Shown piece after piece: positions 1-10,084 of a DNA stretch of 64,000 nt (within the stretch, counting starts at the first letter, position 1; the number at the start of each line of letters is the position of its first letter). A program made the position numbers and the translations under genes. The stretch spans positions 6,138,501 to 6,202,500 of the forward strand of contig NZ_CP125378.1 of NCBI RefSeq assembly GCF_034008635.1, read 5' to 3'. The notes beneath the pieces were generated by a model. That model did not search any database and was not told where the DNA came from. It worked only from the letters and a program-made list of their open reading frames with translations. This DNA is from Pseudomonas sp. P8_229 (GTDB lineage: Bacteria > Pseudomonadota > Gammaproteobacteria > Pseudomonadales > Pseudomonadaceae).

Positions 1-733
1 GATCAAGCGAAGGGTTGACCAGCAACAGCTCGCAGGAGCTGGCCAGAATCATCAATGGCGTGCGCAGTTCATGGCTCACGTCACTGGTGAAGAGCTTTTC
101 CCGATTCAGGGTTTCTCGTAACCGGCCAAGGGTCTGGTCAAAAGACTGTGCCAACTCCCCTACCTCATCATCGGCATAATCGGGACGCAATGCCGGGGCA
201 ACCGCAATCAACTGATCACGATGACGCACCTGCCCCGCCAGGCGAATCACCGGTGCCATGACCTGACGCGCCAACAACCTGCCGAGCGCGACAGCCAACA
301 TGACGCTGAGGATGAAGCCGACGATCACCACGACGAACAGCAGGTGCTCCCGCTGTTCAAAGCTTTCCTGATTGCGCAGCAGCACATATTTGCGTCCGCC
401 AACCGCGTCGACCATGGCGTAGAAGTCATCGCCGTTGAGCGATATCTCCTGGAAACCCAAGGGCAGGCTCGCCAATGGCTCCGTCAGCGCCATGGGACCC
501 GGGCCGTTCTCGAAGAAAAACAATTCGCTTTTTTCCGGCTCATGCCGCCATTGGCTGATGTCGTCCATCGCCAGCAACCGGCGCAACCCACCGTTCAGGG
601 CGGTCATGGTCAACTTGTGTTCCACGACATGTACGGTGGCGACAATGCCCATGGCGAACACACCGGCAACCAGAGCGCTCATCAAGGCGAACACAATCAC
701 AATTCGATTGGCGAGGCTTTGCTTGAGGTCCAT
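1..733 (-). CDS. Sensor histidine kinase, N-terminal part (cut by window edge)
   Basis: Reading the minus strand gives an open frame running off the left edge. It has a first membrane segment just after the start (MDLKQSLANRIVIVFALMSA), a periplasmic stretch, a second membrane segment (VVVIVGFILSVMLAVALG), a HAMP-like linker (RQVMAPVIRLAGQVRHRDQL) and a HisKA box with the phospho-acceptor His (SDVSHELRTPLMIL). The ATPase domain lies outside the window. The start is uncertain: 733 places the membrane segment normally, but the frame stays open to an ATG at 829 with a GGAG ten bases upstream. It is transcribed away from the Ais-like gene, and its nearness to the arn loci suggests a role in envelope-stress sensing, which is inference only. 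No cognate regulator is visible. Confidence 0.85.
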   Translation of the reverse strand, partial: MDLKQSLANRIVIVFALMSALVAGVFAMGIVATVHVVEHKLTMTALNGGLRRLLAMDDISQWRHEPEKSELFFFENGPGPMALTEPLASLPLGFQEISLNGDDFYAMVDAVGGRKYVLLRNQESFEQREHLLFVVVIVGFILSVMLAVALGRLLARQVMAPVIRLAGQVRHRDQLIAVAPALRPDYADDEVGELAQSFDQTLGRLRETLNREKLFTSDVSHELRTPLMILASSCELLLVNPSLD

Positions 734-1049
734 CCGGTTCAATGACTCCAGGGCTGATATCAGAACATAGGCAAGCTTGCGCGCGATGACGTTGCCCAAG
801 GGGCGCAGCTTCGCCTCCATCGCTGCCATTGTTAAGTAGCTCCGATAAACAAAACGCGTATTTGAGTTTGTTTATCAAATAGCCGTTTTAGTTAAAACAC
901 GCTGCCCCTCGCAAATTTTTCACATGTTCTTCACTGCCCCGCCACGTGTCTGACCGTAGTGTTCAGCAGCCATTCAAGCAAACCACCGTAAAGTAACTAA
1001 CCTTCTCGAGCTTACGTTGCACTTTGTGTGCGCTGAATGGAACTCGGGA
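734..1049. promoter_or_regulatory. Divergent intergenic region between the kinase and the Ais-like gene
   Basis: About 320 bases, AT-rich between roughly 840 and 930, lie between two divergently read genes and must hold both promoters. A short palindrome TTTTAGTTAAAA sits near 886-897. I could not assign a convincing -10/-35 pair or a PmrA/PhoP-type repeat. No protein-like frame is present apart from possible N-terminal extensions of the two flanking genes. Confidence 0.4.
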
Positions 1050-1730
1050 ATGACAAGGGGCAACGTTTTGGTTGAATTAATACAAGTACAATCAGCGTCC
1101 AAGCGATGGGATCTGTCTCGTCCGCGCACCTGGGCAATCATTGCTGCCGGTTTGCTGGTGATCGCACTCATTTGCGGCTTCGTCTGGATGCAACGCTCGC
1201 CCGCCAATCTGCGCTATGCCAGTGCGTCTGCCACCCAGGAATGGGTGAACGCCTGGCAGGCCGGCGAAGTCGTCGCGCTGGTGCGTCATACCGAGCGTTG
1301 CGACCGCTCGACCAATACCTGCCTGGGTCCGGCGGACGGTATCACTCAGGCTGGCAGTGTTGCTGCAGCTGGCGTAGGTCGTGGCTTCACGCAGCTGGGT
1401 CTGGAGAAAACCCAGTTCTTCAGCAGCCCGCTGACGCGCACCATGCAGACCGCGCATTACATGCTCGGCCACGATGCAGTCGCCCAGGAATGGCTGGAAA
1501 CCTGTGGCCCGTCACTGCGCGATGACGTGGTGGCGCACAAGACGCCCGGGCAGAACATGATCCTGGTGACTCACAGTGGCTGCATCGCCGACTTTGAAAG
1601 GCAAACCGGTTATCCCCGGGCAGTTGCTGCCGAATATGGCAGCGCTGTTTTAGTCCGGATAGACGCGCAAGGCCAGCTCAAAGTGATTGGCATCATGAAT
1701 CCCGAAGGCTGGCAACACATGAACAAATAA
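1050..1730 (+). CDS. Histidine phosphatase family protein, Ais/PmrG-like, membrane-anchored
   Basis: Histidine phosphatase superfamily protein of about 226 residues. It has a cytoplasmic N-terminus, one membrane anchor (WAIIAAGLLVIALICGFVW) and a periplasmic catalytic domain beginning with the RHG-type motif LVRHTERCDR; a second conserved region is SSPLTRTMQTA and the late His lies in LVTHSGC. Ais/PmrG of enterobacteria sits beside the arn operon, and a PmrG role in removing core heptose phosphate has been described, so the position beside arnT-like genes fits a lipopolysaccharide-modification job. The start at 1050 is chosen over an in-frame ATG at 1017 because the latter lacks any Shine-Dalgarno; neither is strong. 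The exact substrate here is inferred. Confidence 0.8.
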   Translation: MTRGNVLVELIQVQSASKRWDLSRPRTWAIIAAGLLVIALICGFVWMQRSPANLRYASASATQEWVNAWQAGEVVALVRHTERCDRSTNTCLGPADGITQAGSVAAAGVGRGFTQLGLEKTQFFSSPLTRTMQTAHYMLGHDAVAQEWLETCGPSLRDDVVAHKTPGQNMILVTHSGCIADFERQTGYPRAVAAEYGSAVLVRIDAQGQLKVIGIMNPEGWQHMNK

Positions 1731-1744
1731 ATAAGCAAGTTTTT

Positions 1745-1770
1745 TTGCGCAACTTTGCGGTATTGCGCAA
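1745..1770. repeat. Two palindromic TTGCGCAA octamers
   Basis: TTGCGCAA occurs at 1745-1752 and again at 1763-1770, 18 bases centre to centre, between the phosphatase gene and the second arnT. The pair could form one hairpin (8-bp stem, 10-base loop) or a tandem protein-binding site. The T run lies on the 5' side, so it does not look like a terminator for the plus strand. Confidence 0.4.
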
Positions 1771-1872
1771 ACAAGCCTCTGGCCTGCGGGTTGGCGCCTG
1801 CCAATTTGTAATAAAACATGTTTTTTAGTTTCAAAAACTGGACATATTCCGTTTTAAAGCTTGTCTTTCCAG

Positions 1873-1932
1873 AGAGAACTTAGAGCTGGAGGCACGCCAG
1901 TTCTCTGAATACAGGAGACGTCCACCGGACGT
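1873..1932 (+). promoter_or_regulatory. Hairpin-forming leader upstream of the second arnT
   Basis: Two inverted repeats lie in the 300-base gap before the arnT-like gene. AGAGAACT (1873-1880) pairs with AGTTCTCT (1899-1906), and ACGTCC-ACC-GGACGT spans 1918-1932. They fall in the probable 5' untranslated region. No known riboswitch class is recognised, and a simple structured leader is the most that can be claimed. Confidence 0.3.
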
Positions 1933-2030
1933 GCTCGCACCTGCATTCATCCAACCCGGTGACACGCCTGCTACGGAAATCGCCAGGCGCGTCACTGAAA
2001 CGCACACTTGTACTGCACCAAGGTCCAGTC

Positions 2031-3752
2031 ATGACGTCTGAGAACAAACCGTTGCATCACGCGGCTGTGAATTTGCCACGCCTCCACCAGAGCAGCTTGA
2101 TCGAGCGTTTTGCGATCCCCGGTCTGGTCTTGGCGTTCGTAGTGTTTTATCTGCTGCCACTGATGACCCACGGCCTGTGGATTCCCGATGAAACCCGGTA
2201 TGGCCAGATCAGCCAGGAAATGCTGCAGAGCGGCAACTGGGTGGCGCCGCACTTCATGGGCATTCGCTATTTTGAAAAACCGATTGCCGGCTACTGGATG
2301 ATTGCCATCGGCCAGGCGATTTTCGGCGAGAACCTGTTCGGCGTGCGCATCGCCTCGGCGCTCAGCAGCGGCGTCAGCGTATGGCTGGCGTATCTGCTGG
2401 CCCGCCGTCTGTGGAACAACCCACGCATCAGCGCTGCTTGTGCCCTCCTTTATATGAGCTTCGGTTTGATCGCCGGTCAGGCGGGCTATGCCAACCTCGA
2501 TCCGCAGTTCACGTTGTGGGTCAACCTGAGCCTGGTCGCGATCTGGTTTGCCATCGACAGCCACACCCCGCGCGGTCGCCTGGGGGGCTGGGCGCTGCTC
2601 GGACTCGCTTGCGGCATGGGTTTGATGACCAAGGGCTTTCTCGCCCTGATGTTGCCGGTGCTGATCGCCCTCCCCTACATGATCTGGCAGCGGCGTTTTG
2701 GCGAACTGGTGCGCTATGGCCTGGTGGCCGTGGCGGTGGCGGCACTGGTCAGCGTGCCGTGGGCCCTGGCCGTAAACGCCCGTGAACCGGACTTCTGGCG
2801 TTTCTTCTTCTGGCACGAACACATCCGTCGCTTTGCCGCCGGTGAAGACGCACAGCATGCGCGCCCATGGTGGTTCTATCTGCCGCTGCTGTTTGCTTCC
2901 ACCTTGCCGTGGGCACTGCTGTTGCCTTCGACGCTGCTGCGCACCTGGCGCGAAAAGCGCGATCCGAAAATCGGCTTCCTGGCCTTGTGGTTTGTATTGC
3001 CACTGGCATTTTTCAGCGCAAGCAGCGGCAAACTGCCGACCTACATCATGCCGTGCCTGCTGCCATTGGCCTTGTTGATGGGCCACACGCTGATGGGCTG
3101 GCTCGATCGCCAGGACGGCCGGGTCTTGCGGACCAACGGCGTGGTCAATGTGGTGCTGGCCTGTGCCGGACTGGTCGCGCTGATCTATCTGCAGGCGACC
3201 CGCGAAGTTTACGAACACACCGAAATGTTCAGCCTGTCGCTGGCCTACATCGTGCTGCTCGGCTGGCTCATCGGCGGCTCGCTGCAGACATTGCGGCCAC
3301 TGACGCTGTGGGCGATGCCGGCGCTGGGCATTGGCCTGCTCATCGCGCTGCTGCCGGCCGCCATGCCAGCGACCATCGTCAACAGCAAGATGCCGGATCA
3401 GTTCATTGCCGAACACCAGCAGGAACTGAGCGCAACCACCTCGTTGCTGAGTAACGACCTGGGGGCAGCGTCTGCGTTGTCCTGGCGCCTGCGCCGCCCG
3501 CAGGTGGATCTGTTCAACACCGTTGGCGAACTCAAGTACGGTCTCGATGACCCGGCCATGGCTTCGCGCAAAGTCAGTCTGGACAGTGTCGGGGAGTGGA
3601 TGACCGAAGCGCGTAAAAAAGGCTCGGTCGGCGTGGTGATGCGGGTCAACAGCACATCGGATGCGCAGCAACTCGAGCTGCTGCCCATCGATGGCAAGCA
3701 CTACCGCCGTGGCCAACTGGAAATCCTCATCTTCGACCAGAGCCAGCCATGA
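2031..3752 (+). CDS. arnT: ArnT-type lipid A 4-amino-4-deoxy-L-arabinose transferase, second copy
   Basis: Integral inner-membrane GT-C glycosyltransferase of 573 residues, very close to the ArnT of the arn operon in this window: both have [12 protein letters not shown] in the first periplasmic loop (catalytic Asp-Glu region), the [16 protein letters not shown] block, PWWFYLPLL and the C-terminal [12 protein letters not shown]. ArnT moves L-Ara4N from undecaprenyl phosphate to lipid A phosphate, which lowers binding of cationic peptides. The ATG at 2031 is chosen because AAGG precedes it by seven bases; an upstream in-frame start at 1959 lacks this. It overlaps the next glycosyltransferase by four bases (ATGA). 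Two ArnT proteins are known from P. fluorescens genomes; whether both use the same acceptor is unknown. Confidence 0.9.
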   Translation: MTSENKPLHHAAVNLPRLHQSSLIERFAIPGLVLAFVVFYLLPLMTHGLWIPDETRYGQISQEMLQSGNWVAPHFMGIRYFEKPIAGYWMIAIGQAIFGENLFGVRIASALSSGVSVWLAYLLARRLWNNPRISAACALLYMSFGLIAGQAGYANLDPQFTLWVNLSLVAIWFAIDSHTPRGRLGGWALLGLACGMGLMTKGFLALMLPVLIALPYMIWQRRFGELVRYGLVAVAVAALVSVPWALAVNAREPDFWRFFFWHEHIRRFAAGEDAQHARPWWFYLPLLFASTLPWALLLPSTLLRTWREKRDPKIGFLALWFVLPLAFFSASSGKLPTYIMPCLLPLALLMGHTLMGWLDRQDGRVLRTNGVVNVVLACAGLVALIYLQATREVYEHTEMFSLSLAYIVLLGWLIGGSLQTLRPLTLWAMPALGIGLLIALLPAAMPATIVNSKMPDQFIAEHQQELSATTSLLSNDLGAASALSWRLRRPQVDLFNTVGELKYGLDDPAMASRKVSLDSVGEWMTEARKKGSVGVVMRVNSTSDAQQLELLPIDGKHYRRGQLEILIFDQSQP

Positions 3753-5266
3753 CCCGGAACAACACTGACCGGGGGCCGTTGCTGCTCCTGTTGGCGGCGA
3801 CTGCCCTGCTGTTATTGCTCGGCCTGGGCAGTCGCGAACTGTGGGGCGCGGAAACCCGCTGGGCCAACATCGCGCTGCAGATGCTGCAAAGCGGTGACTA
3901 TTTCGACCCGTACCTCAAGGGCAGTCCGTATTACGACAAGCCGCTGCTGTCGTACTGGCTGATCACCGCCACCTCCTGGTTGACCGGTGGGCTGGGGCAT
4001 TGGTCGCTGCGACTGTCTTCGGTCATTTCGGCGTGGTTCAGCGTGTGGCTGGTGTACCTGCTCGGCGAGCAACTGTTTCGCAAGGGCACCGGACTGATCG
4101 CGGGCTGGATGCTGGCGACCACCTTCTATTTCGTGTTCTGGGCGCGGGTGGCCACGGCCGACATCCTCACCGTGTGCGGGATTCTGGCCGCGGTCTGGTG
4201 GTACTGGCGCGGGCCGGATGACACGCGCTTTTCGCGTTATCTGGTGTTCTTCGGCTTGCTGTCGCTGACATCGCTGTTCAAGGGACTGATCGGTTTCATC
4301 CTGCCCGGGCTGGTGCTGTTGCCGCACCTGGTCAGCGAACATCGCTGGAAACGCCACCTGAACCTGCGCCTGTGCGCCGCCCTGCTGATTGCCGGCGCCT
4401 TCTATATGGTGCCGTTCCTGCTGTCGCATCTCTACGGTGCGCCGAACTACGGCGAAAGCGGCCTGGGCCTGGTTCTGCGGGAAAACGTCGTGCGGTTTTT
4501 CCAGCCGTTTGATCAATTCGGGCCGATTTACACCTACCTGATCTATCTGCCGGTCTACACCCTGCCCTGGGCGCCGTGCTGGATCATTGCGTTGTGGGTG
4601 GCGATCCGCAACTGGCGTGAGATCGAGCCGGACACCCGCTGGCTGATCCTCGGCCTCGGCTTGCTGATGCTGTTTTTCACCGCCAGCGGCAGCCGTCGCA
4701 GTTACTACGTGCTGCCACTGGTGCCGTTCGCGCAATTGCTCGGCGCCTGGTGGATCACCCGACGCATGGCCGCGCGCAACTCCGAAGGCCGTGGCTGGAA
4801 AATCGGCTTCGGCGTGGCCACCGTTGCCCTGGTTGCGATCCTTGGCGTGCTCTATCCGTGGACCAACAGTGGCGGCGGCGCGATTCCGTTTGGCGACTCG
4901 GTACGTCAGCAGGCCAGCCAACAGGCACCGCTCAACCAGTGGCGGATGGTCATGGTCGAGGTCGACAACAAGGTGCCGATGTACCTGCAAACCGGCGGTG
5001 CACCGTTCTATTACGTGCAAGAAGGTCAGGACTTTCCGCGCTCGGGAGACACCGCAGCGCTGATGAACTGGCTGGAGCGCACCAGCGGCCAGCATTGGGA
5101 TCCGCAACGCACGATCATTGTCGCCCAGTACCGCACCGGCGAAACACCGCCGCTGAATTATCTGAGTAGCGACCATCAGGTCATCACCACCACCCCCACC
5201 CGCGGCGAGCAGCTCTTTCACGGCCGTGAAGACCAGAGCGTTGCGTACATCCCAAACCCTTCCTGA
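3749..5266 (+). CDS. GT-C family glycosyltransferase (ArnT/PMT-like)
   Basis: A 505-residue polytopic protein distantly related to ArnT and the PMT_2 family. The first loop carries the acidic motif [19 protein letters not shown], followed by [20 protein letters not shown], equivalent to the ArnT periplasmic loop, then roughly eleven hydrophobic segments and a soluble C-terminal domain of about 110 residues. Its start overlaps the stop of the preceding ArnT by four bases, so the two are almost certainly co-translated. A likely job is attachment of a lipid-linked sugar to lipopolysaccharide or lipid A; the sugar cannot be told from sequence. It ends just before a GC-rich hairpin. Confidence 0.8.
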   Translation: MTRNNTDRGPLLLLLAATALLLLLGLGSRELWGAETRWANIALQMLQSGDYFDPYLKGSPYYDKPLLSYWLITATSWLTGGLGHWSLRLSSVISAWFSVWLVYLLGEQLFRKGTGLIAGWMLATTFYFVFWARVATADILTVCGILAAVWWYWRGPDDTRFSRYLVFFGLLSLTSLFKGLIGFILPGLVLLPHLVSEHRWKRHLNLRLCAALLIAGAFYMVPFLLSHLYGAPNYGESGLGLVLRENVVRFFQPFDQFGPIYTYLIYLPVYTLPWAPCWIIALWVAIRNWREIEPDTRWLILGLGLLMLFFTASGSRRSYYVLPLVPFAQLLGAWWITRRMAARNSEGRGWKIGFGVATVALVAILGVLYPWTNSGGGAIPFGDSVRQQASQQAPLNQWRMVMVEVDNKVPMYLQTGGAPFYYVQEGQDFPRSGDTAALMNWLERTSGQHWDPQRTIIVAQYRTGETPPLNYLSSDHQVITTTPTRGEQLFHGREDQSVAYIPNPS

Positions 5267-5281
5267 AAAACCACGTCATCG

Positions 5282-5302
5282 GGCGCACGGCAATCGTGCG
5301 CC
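5282..5302 (+). terminator. GC-rich hairpin after the glycosyltransferase pair
   Basis: GGCGCACG (5282-5289) and CGTGCGCC (5295-5302) form a perfect 8-bp stem with a 5-base loop, 16 bases after the stop codon. Outer bases CGTCA/TGACG may extend it. It has only a weak T tract, so it may be a terminator or an mRNA-stabilising structure. Confidence 0.55.
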
Positions 5303-5405
5303 TTGTGACGTCGTCGCCTAATCTGAATGACAATGACAAGTATTAACGGTTTGTTTGACGTTTTTTTCTCATTTGCCCCCCTAAATTGCCCTGCGACTTA
5401 ACACT

Positions 5406-5424
5406 TGCAAATCATTCGCATTGC
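5406..5424. promoter_or_regulatory. Possible Fur box upstream of fbpA
   Basis: The segment TGCAAATCATTCGCATTGC, 54 bases before fbpA, has the inverted GCAAAT/ATTGC look of pseudomonad Fur sites. A second, weaker repeat of GACAAT-type hexamers lies at 5329-5343. Both match the 19-bp consensus only partly; the iron-uptake function of the following operon is the main reason to list them. Confidence 0.35.
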
Positions 5425-5477
5425 ATCACGCTGCGAAGGCTTGCCTATAACGTCTTATAAACAGGAGCTCACCGGTC

Positions 5478-6491
5478 ATGCACCCACGTATTGCATCGTT
5501 CTTCAAACCCGCTCTGCTGACGACCGCCCTGCTCGTTGCCGGCCACGCAGTGGCTGCTGACGCCGTTGGTATCGTGGTCTACAACGCGCAACACGAAAGC
5601 CTGACCAAAGCCTGGGTTGACGGTTTCACCCAGGAAACCGGCATCCCGGTCACGATTCGCAATGGCGACGACACCGAGATGGGCAACCAACTCGTTCAGG
5701 AAGGTTCGGCCTCGCCGGCTGACGTGTTCCTCACGGAAAACTCTCCGGCCATGGTGCTGGTCGATAACGCCAGGCTGTTCGCCCCGGTAGCACCGACAAC
5801 GCTTGAGCAGGTGGATTCGGCTTACCGCCCGGCTCACGGCCAATGGGTCGGCATCGCTGCCCGCTCGACGGTGTTCGTCTACAACCCGGCCAAGCTGGCC
5901 GAGAAAGACTTGCCAAAATCCCTGCTCGACCTGGCCAAACCTGACTGGAAAGGTCGCTGGGCCGCCTCGCCTGCCGGTGCCGACTTCCAGGCGATCGTTG
6001 CCGCCGTGCTTGAGCAGAAAGGCGAAGCTGCCACGCTGGACTGGCTCAAAGGCATGAAAACCAACGCGACGATCTATCGCGGCAACAGCGCCGTGCTCAA
6101 AGCGGTGAATGCCGGCCAGATCGACAGCGGCGTGATCTACCACTATTACAGCTTCGTCGATCAGTCCAAGACCGGCGAAAACAGCAAGAACACCAAACTG
6201 CACTACTTCAAACATCAGGACCCGGGTGCGTTCGTGAGCATTTCCGGCGCTGGCGTACTGGCTTCCAGCAAGCATCAGGACGAAGCCCAGCAGTTCGTCA
6301 AATACATCACCGGCAAACAGGGCCAGGAAGTCCTGCACACCGGCAATTCGTTTGAGTACGCGGTTGGCAAGGGCGCCCAGTCCAACCCGAAACTGGTACC
6401 ACTCAAAGACCTCGATGCGCCAAAGGTCGATGCCTCGAAACTCGACAGCAAGAAAGCCGTCGAGCTGATGACTCAGGCCGGACTGCTCTAA
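5478..6491 (+). CDS. fbpA: Ferric iron ABC transporter, periplasmic binding protein
   Basis: A 337-residue FbpA/FutA-type solute-binding protein. It starts with a Sec signal peptide ending at VAGHAVAA, then IVVYNAQHESLTKAW, the typical start of the mature fold. Residues 221-224 read Y-H-Y-Y within GVIYHYYSFVDQ; adjacent tyrosines at this place bind Fe(III) in FbpA proteins. AGGAG precedes the ATG by eleven bases. It is followed directly by permease and ATPase genes in the standard fbpABC order, so it delivers periplasmic Fe(III) to them. Probably Fur-regulated, judged by the upstream sites. Related proteins bind thiamine or phosphonates, but the tyrosine pair favours iron. Confidence 0.92.
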   Translation: MHPRIASFFKPALLTTALLVAGHAVAADAVGIVVYNAQHESLTKAWVDGFTQETGIPVTIRNGDDTEMGNQLVQEGSASPADVFLTENSPAMVLVDNARLFAPVAPTTLEQVDSAYRPAHGQWVGIAARSTVFVYNPAKLAEKDLPKSLLDLAKPDWKGRWAASPAGADFQAIVAAVLEQKGEAATLDWLKGMKTNATIYRGNSAVLKAVNAGQIDSGVIYHYYSFVDQSKTGENSKNTKLHYFKHQDPGAFVSISGAGVLASSKHQDEAQQFVKYITGKQGQEVLHTGNSFEYAVGKGAQSNPKLVPLKDLDAPKVDASKLDSKKAVELMTQAGLL

Positions 6492-6494
6492 GTG

Positions 6495-8090
6495 ATGCCT
6501 GAAACCCTGCCGGCGGGGGTGGTTTCGGCCTCCCCCGCCCAGCGCTCACGTGCCACCCGCGCCCTCAATGGTCGCGGGGGATCGTGGGTGGTCGTTCTGG
6601 CGATTATCGTTTCCTTGCTGTCGCTGCTGCCGATCGGGTTCGTGATCGGCGTGTCGTGGTATACCGGCTGGGCGACTATCGAAGCCATGGTGTTCCGCCC
6701 ACGCGTGGCCGAATTATTGATCAACACCGTTTTGCTGGTGCTGATCACCCTGCCTATCTGCGTCGTGCTCGGCACGGCACTGGCCTGGTTGACCGAACGC
6801 AGCAATCTGCCCGGGCGCCGCCTCTGGTCGTTGCTCGCGGTTGCGCCGCTGGCGGTCCCGGCGTTCGTCCACAGTTATGCGTGGGTCAGCCTGGTGCCCT
6901 CGATTCACGGATTGCCGGCTGGTGTGCTGGTGTCGGTGATTGCGTACTTTCCGTTTCTTTATCTGCCGGTGGCCGCGACGTTGCGTCGTCTCGATCCAGC
7001 CATTGAAGACGTTGCCGAATCTCTCGGGCTCAAACCCCGGGCGGTGTTCTTGCGCGTGGTCTTGCCGCAGTTGCGGCTGGCGATTTGTGGGGGCGCACTG
7101 TTGGTCGGTCTGCATTTACTGGCCGAATACGGCCTGTACGCGATGATCCGTTTCGACACGTTCACCACGGCGATCTTCGATCAGTTCAAATCGACCTTTA
7201 ACGGCCCGGCCGCGAACATGCTCGCCGGGGTGTTAGCGCTCTGCTGCCTGGCCATGCTAAGCGCCGAGTCTACTGCGCGTGGCCAGGCGCGCTACGCCCG
7301 GGTTGGCTCGGGCAGCGCCCGTGAACAGCGCACGGTGCGCTTGAGTCGCGGTGCGATCGTCCTCGGCCTCGGCCTGCAAATCGTCACCTGCCTGCTGGCC
7401 CTCGGCGTGCCGCTGCTGACGCTGGGCCGCTGGTTGATGGCCGGTGGCGTAGAGGTCTGGGAAGGTGGCGAGTGGCTGCCGGCCTTGCTGCAGACGCTTG
7501 CATTGGGTGTCGCGGGGGCGCTGTTGACCACTGTGGCGGCGATCCCCATTGCCTGGCTGTCGATCCGTGCTCCCGGCCGATTGCAGCGCTTGCTCGAAGG
7601 CTGCAATTACATCACCAGTTCGCTGCCCGGCATTGTTGTGGCGCTGGCTTTGGTGACGGTCACCATTCACTTCGCCCGCCCGATCTACCAGACCACCATC
7701 ACCGTGCTGCTGGCATACCTACTGATGTTTCTGCCACGCGCGCTGGTCAGCTTGCGCGCCGGTTTCGCGCAAGCGCCGGTAGAGCTGGAAAACATCGCGC
7801 AAAGCCTCGGCCGCTCACCCGTGCGCGCCCTGTGGCTGATCACCCTGCGCCTGGCTGCGCCGGGTGCGGCTGCCGGTGCAGCACTGGTGTTTCTGGCGAT
7901 CACCAATGAATTGACCGCCACCCTGTTGCTCGCGCCTAACGGCACGCGCACCCTGGCCACCGGTTTCTGGGCCATGACCAGCGAAATCGACTACGCCGCC
8001 GCAGCGCCTTACGCCCTGCTGATGATCGTGCTCTCGCTGCCGTTGACGGCCATTCTCTATCACCAATCAAGACGTACGGCTGGCCGATGA
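6495..8090 (+). CDS. fbpB: Ferric iron ABC transporter permease
   Basis: About 531 residues with two homologous six-helix halves, as usual for FbpB (ThiP-like) permeases. Each half carries an EAA loop: [23 protein letters not shown] in the first and [23 protein letters not shown] in the second (the conserved Gly is in LG). The start may be ATG 6495 or GTG 6492; both lie within three bases of the fbpA stop and neither has a separate strong ribosome site, suggesting translational coupling. The stop overlaps fbpC by four bases. It forms the membrane channel through which iron from FbpA passes, powered by FbpC. Confidence 0.92.
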   Translation: MPETLPAGVVSASPAQRSRATRALNGRGGSWVVVLAIIVSLLSLLPIGFVIGVSWYTGWATIEAMVFRPRVAELLINTVLLVLITLPICVVLGTALAWLTERSNLPGRRLWSLLAVAPLAVPAFVHSYAWVSLVPSIHGLPAGVLVSVIAYFPFLYLPVAATLRRLDPAIEDVAESLGLKPRAVFLRVVLPQLRLAICGGALLVGLHLLAEYGLYAMIRFDTFTTAIFDQFKSTFNGPAANMLAGVLALCCLAMLSAESTARGQARYARVGSGSAREQRTVRLSRGAIVLGLGLQIVTCLLALGVPLLTLGRWLMAGGVEVWEGGEWLPALLQTLALGVAGALLTTVAAIPIAWLSIRAPGRLQRLLEGCNYITSSLPGIVVALALVTVTIHFARPIYQTTITVLLAYLLMFLPRALVSLRAGFAQAPVELENIAQSLGRSPVRALWLITLRLAAPGAAAGAALVFLAITNELTATLLLAPNGTRTLATGFWAMTSEIDYAAAAPYALLMIVLSLPLTAILYHQSRRTAGR

Positions 8091-9145
8091 ACGCTCTCGA
8101 AATCACCTCACTCAGCAAAGCCTTCGGTGCCCAGACTGCTCTGGATGACATCTGCCTGTCGGTGCCGTCGGGCAGCCGCACGGTCATCGTCGGGCCGTCG
8201 GGCTCCGGTAAAACCACCTTGTTGCGAATGATTGCCGGGTTCGAATTCCCCGATGCCGGCAGCCTGTCGCTCAACGGCGAAGTGCTGGTCGACAGCAGCC
8301 ACGCGGTGCCGGCCTATCAACGCCAGATCGGCTATGTGCCGCAGGATGGCGCGCTGTTTCCGCACATGACCGTCGCCGCCAACATCGGCTTCGGCCTGAC
8401 GCAAAACGGCACCGCGAGAAACCAGCGCATCCTTGAGTTGATGGACAGCGTAGCGCTGGACGCCAACATGGCGACGCGTTGGCCTCACGAGTTGTCCGGC
8501 GGCCAGCAGCAACGTGTCTCGCTGGCGCGGGCTCTGGCGCAACAACCTCGTCTGATGCTGCTCGACGAGCCGTTTTCAGCGCTCGACACCGGTTTGCGCG
8601 GGGCCATGCGCAAAATGGTTGCGCGGCTGCTGGAGAACGCCGGGGTGACCACCATTCTGGTCACCCATGACCAAAGCGAAGCGCTGTCGTTTGCCGACCA
8701 GTTGGCGGTGATGCGCGGCGGCCGGCTGGTGCAGTCCGGGCACCCGATGGACCTTTATCGTTATCCGAGCGATGAACAGACGGCGCATTTCCTCGGTGAA
8801 GCCGTGGTCATGCCAGCGCGGATCGAGTCCGGCTGGGCGCATTGCGATCTCGGGCGTGTGGCCGTCAACACCAACGGTTTTGCCGGCAGCGCGCAGATCA
8901 TGCTGCGGCCCGAGCAACTGCAAATAACCGATGCGCCTGCCGACACCCAAGGCTGCCATGCGGTCGTGACCGAGCGGGATTTTGGTGGCAATACCTGCAC
9001 CCTGACCGTCGAACTGCGCCCGCAGACTGCACAGGATGCCGGGCGCTCGCTGTTGGTGCGCAGCACCGGCATGCATGCGCCACCAGCCGGTAGCGCCGTG
9101 CAGTTGTCGATTCTCGGTGCCGCGCACGTTTTTGACATGCGCTGA
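8087..9145 (+). CDS. fbpC: Ferric iron ABC transporter ATPase
   Basis: A 352-residue ABC ATPase. Walker [10 protein letters not shown] spans residues 36-44 with the catalytic Lys at 42, followed by the Q loop ([17 protein letters not shown]), signature LSGGQQQR, Walker [13 protein letters not shown] and switch His in [10 protein letters not shown]. The C-terminal third is a TOBE-like regulatory domain ([14 protein letters not shown]). It couples ATP hydrolysis to import through FbpB. The gene begins on the fbpB stop (ATGA) and ends at a TGA that abuts, with no gap, the stop of the convergent recombinase gene. Confidence 0.93.
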   Translation: MNALEITSLSKAFGAQTALDDICLSVPSGSRTVIVGPSGSGKTTLLRMIAGFEFPDAGSLSLNGEVLVDSSHAVPAYQRQIGYVPQDGALFPHMTVAANIGFGLTQNGTARNQRILELMDSVALDANMATRWPHELSGGQQQRVSLARALAQQPRLMLLDEPFSALDTGLRGAMRKMVARLLENAGVTTILVTHDQSEALSFADQLAVMRGGRLVQSGHPMDLYRYPSDEQTAHFLGEAVVMPARIESGWAHCDLGRVAVNTNGFAGSAQIMLRPEQLQITDAPADTQGCHAVVTERDFGGNTCTLTVELRPQTAQDAGRSLLVRSTGMHAPPAGSAVQLSILGAAHVFDMR

Positions 9146-10084
9146 TCAGAGGTCGAAACGGTCCACCGCCCGCCGGCGTTCGTTGTCATCACGGACGTCG
9201 TAATTGGCCGTCGTCTGGATGTTGCTGTGGTGCGCGAGTTTCTGCGCGATCGACAGATCGTGCTCCTCGATCACCCGGGTGATGAACGAGCGGCGGAAGT
9301 CGTGAGGCATGATCTTCACCCCGACCTGTGTGCCGCGCTGGCGGGCGATGTAGTAGATCGCATGCTTGGTGATGCGCTCGCGGGTGATGTGGCTGCCACG
9401 GCGAATACGGTTGAACAGGAAGGCATCATCGCTCTCGCCTTCCTTGAGCTGCGAACGACGCAACTCAAGCCAGGCATCGAGTTTGGCGAAGGCCCAGGCC
9501 GGGGCGTACTTGATCAACTGCTTGTTGCCCTTGGCGGTCACGCACAGGCTGCGCTCGCTGAAATCGACCTGATTCAGGTCCAGATCCACTGACTCCGACT
9601 TGCGCATGCCGGTGCCGTACAGCAGCGCAATCACTGCGGCGTCGCGCAAGCCCTGCGGGCGCGGATCAGCGGCGCAGACCTCCATCAACTCGTGAATCAA
9701 CGTGCGTTTGAGATTGCGACCCTGCGACAACCGGGTGCCGGCGATGCCTTTTACGGAGCGCATTTTCAGCAGGTGTTCCTGACTGATCAGGCTCATGCGC
9801 CACGCCTCATTCATAACCCCACGCACGGCGTTTACATAGAGTGATGAGGTATTGGGCGCGTAGTTGTCTTCGCGCAAAGCCGCGACTAAGGCCACGACAT
9901 CTTCCGGTTGCAAGGCGTGCCACGGGATCTCTTCGACATTCATGTCTTCGAAGCCCAAACGGTCGGCAGCGTCTTGTAAAACGTAACGCATGGTGAGTTG
10001 GCTGGAAGGTGCCAAACGCGCCAGATACAGGGACATAGGGTTGGTTTTCGGGGTAACGGCAGGTAAAGCGGGTAAGTCAATCAA
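9146..10084 (-). CDS. Tyrosine-type site-specific recombinase
   Basis: A 312-residue tyrosine recombinase of XerC/D size. The catalytic set is complete: Arg161 (YGTGMRKSE), a Lys in VTAKGNKQ, His261-x-x-Arg264 (MPHDFRRSF), His286 and the nucleophile Tyr295 (ANYD). The N-terminal half is a SAM-like core-binding domain. The likely start is TTG at 10084, with AAGG eight bases upstream; ATG at 10036 is the alternative. It is read opposite to both neighbours and stands alone: no excisionase, phage genes or tRNA att target are visible. It may be a domesticated recombinase or a relic of an integrated element. Xer proper is unlikely because no dif-linked context is seen. Confidence 0.88.
   Translation of the reverse strand: MIDLPALPAVTPKTNPMSLYLARLAPSSQLTMRYVLQDAADRLGFEDMNVEEIPWHALQPEDVVALVAALREDNYAPNTSSLYVNAVRGVMNEAWRMSLISQEHLLKMRSVKGIAGTRLSQGRNLKRTLIHELMEVCAADPRPQGLRDAAVIALLYGTGMRKSESVDLDLNQVDFSERSLCVTAKGNKQLIKYAPAWAFAKLDAWLELRRSQLKEGESDDAFLFNRIRRGSHITRERITKHAIYYIARQRGTQVGVKIMPHDFRRSFITRVIEEHDLSIAQKLAHHSNIQTTANYDVRDDNERRRAVDRFDL

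Noticed and set aside
1992..3716. 574-codon open frame on the minus strand opposite the second arnT
   Set aside because: Composition is rich in Gln, Arg and His with no hydrophobic core, typical of the antisense of a GC-rich gene; the plus strand encodes a clear ArnT.
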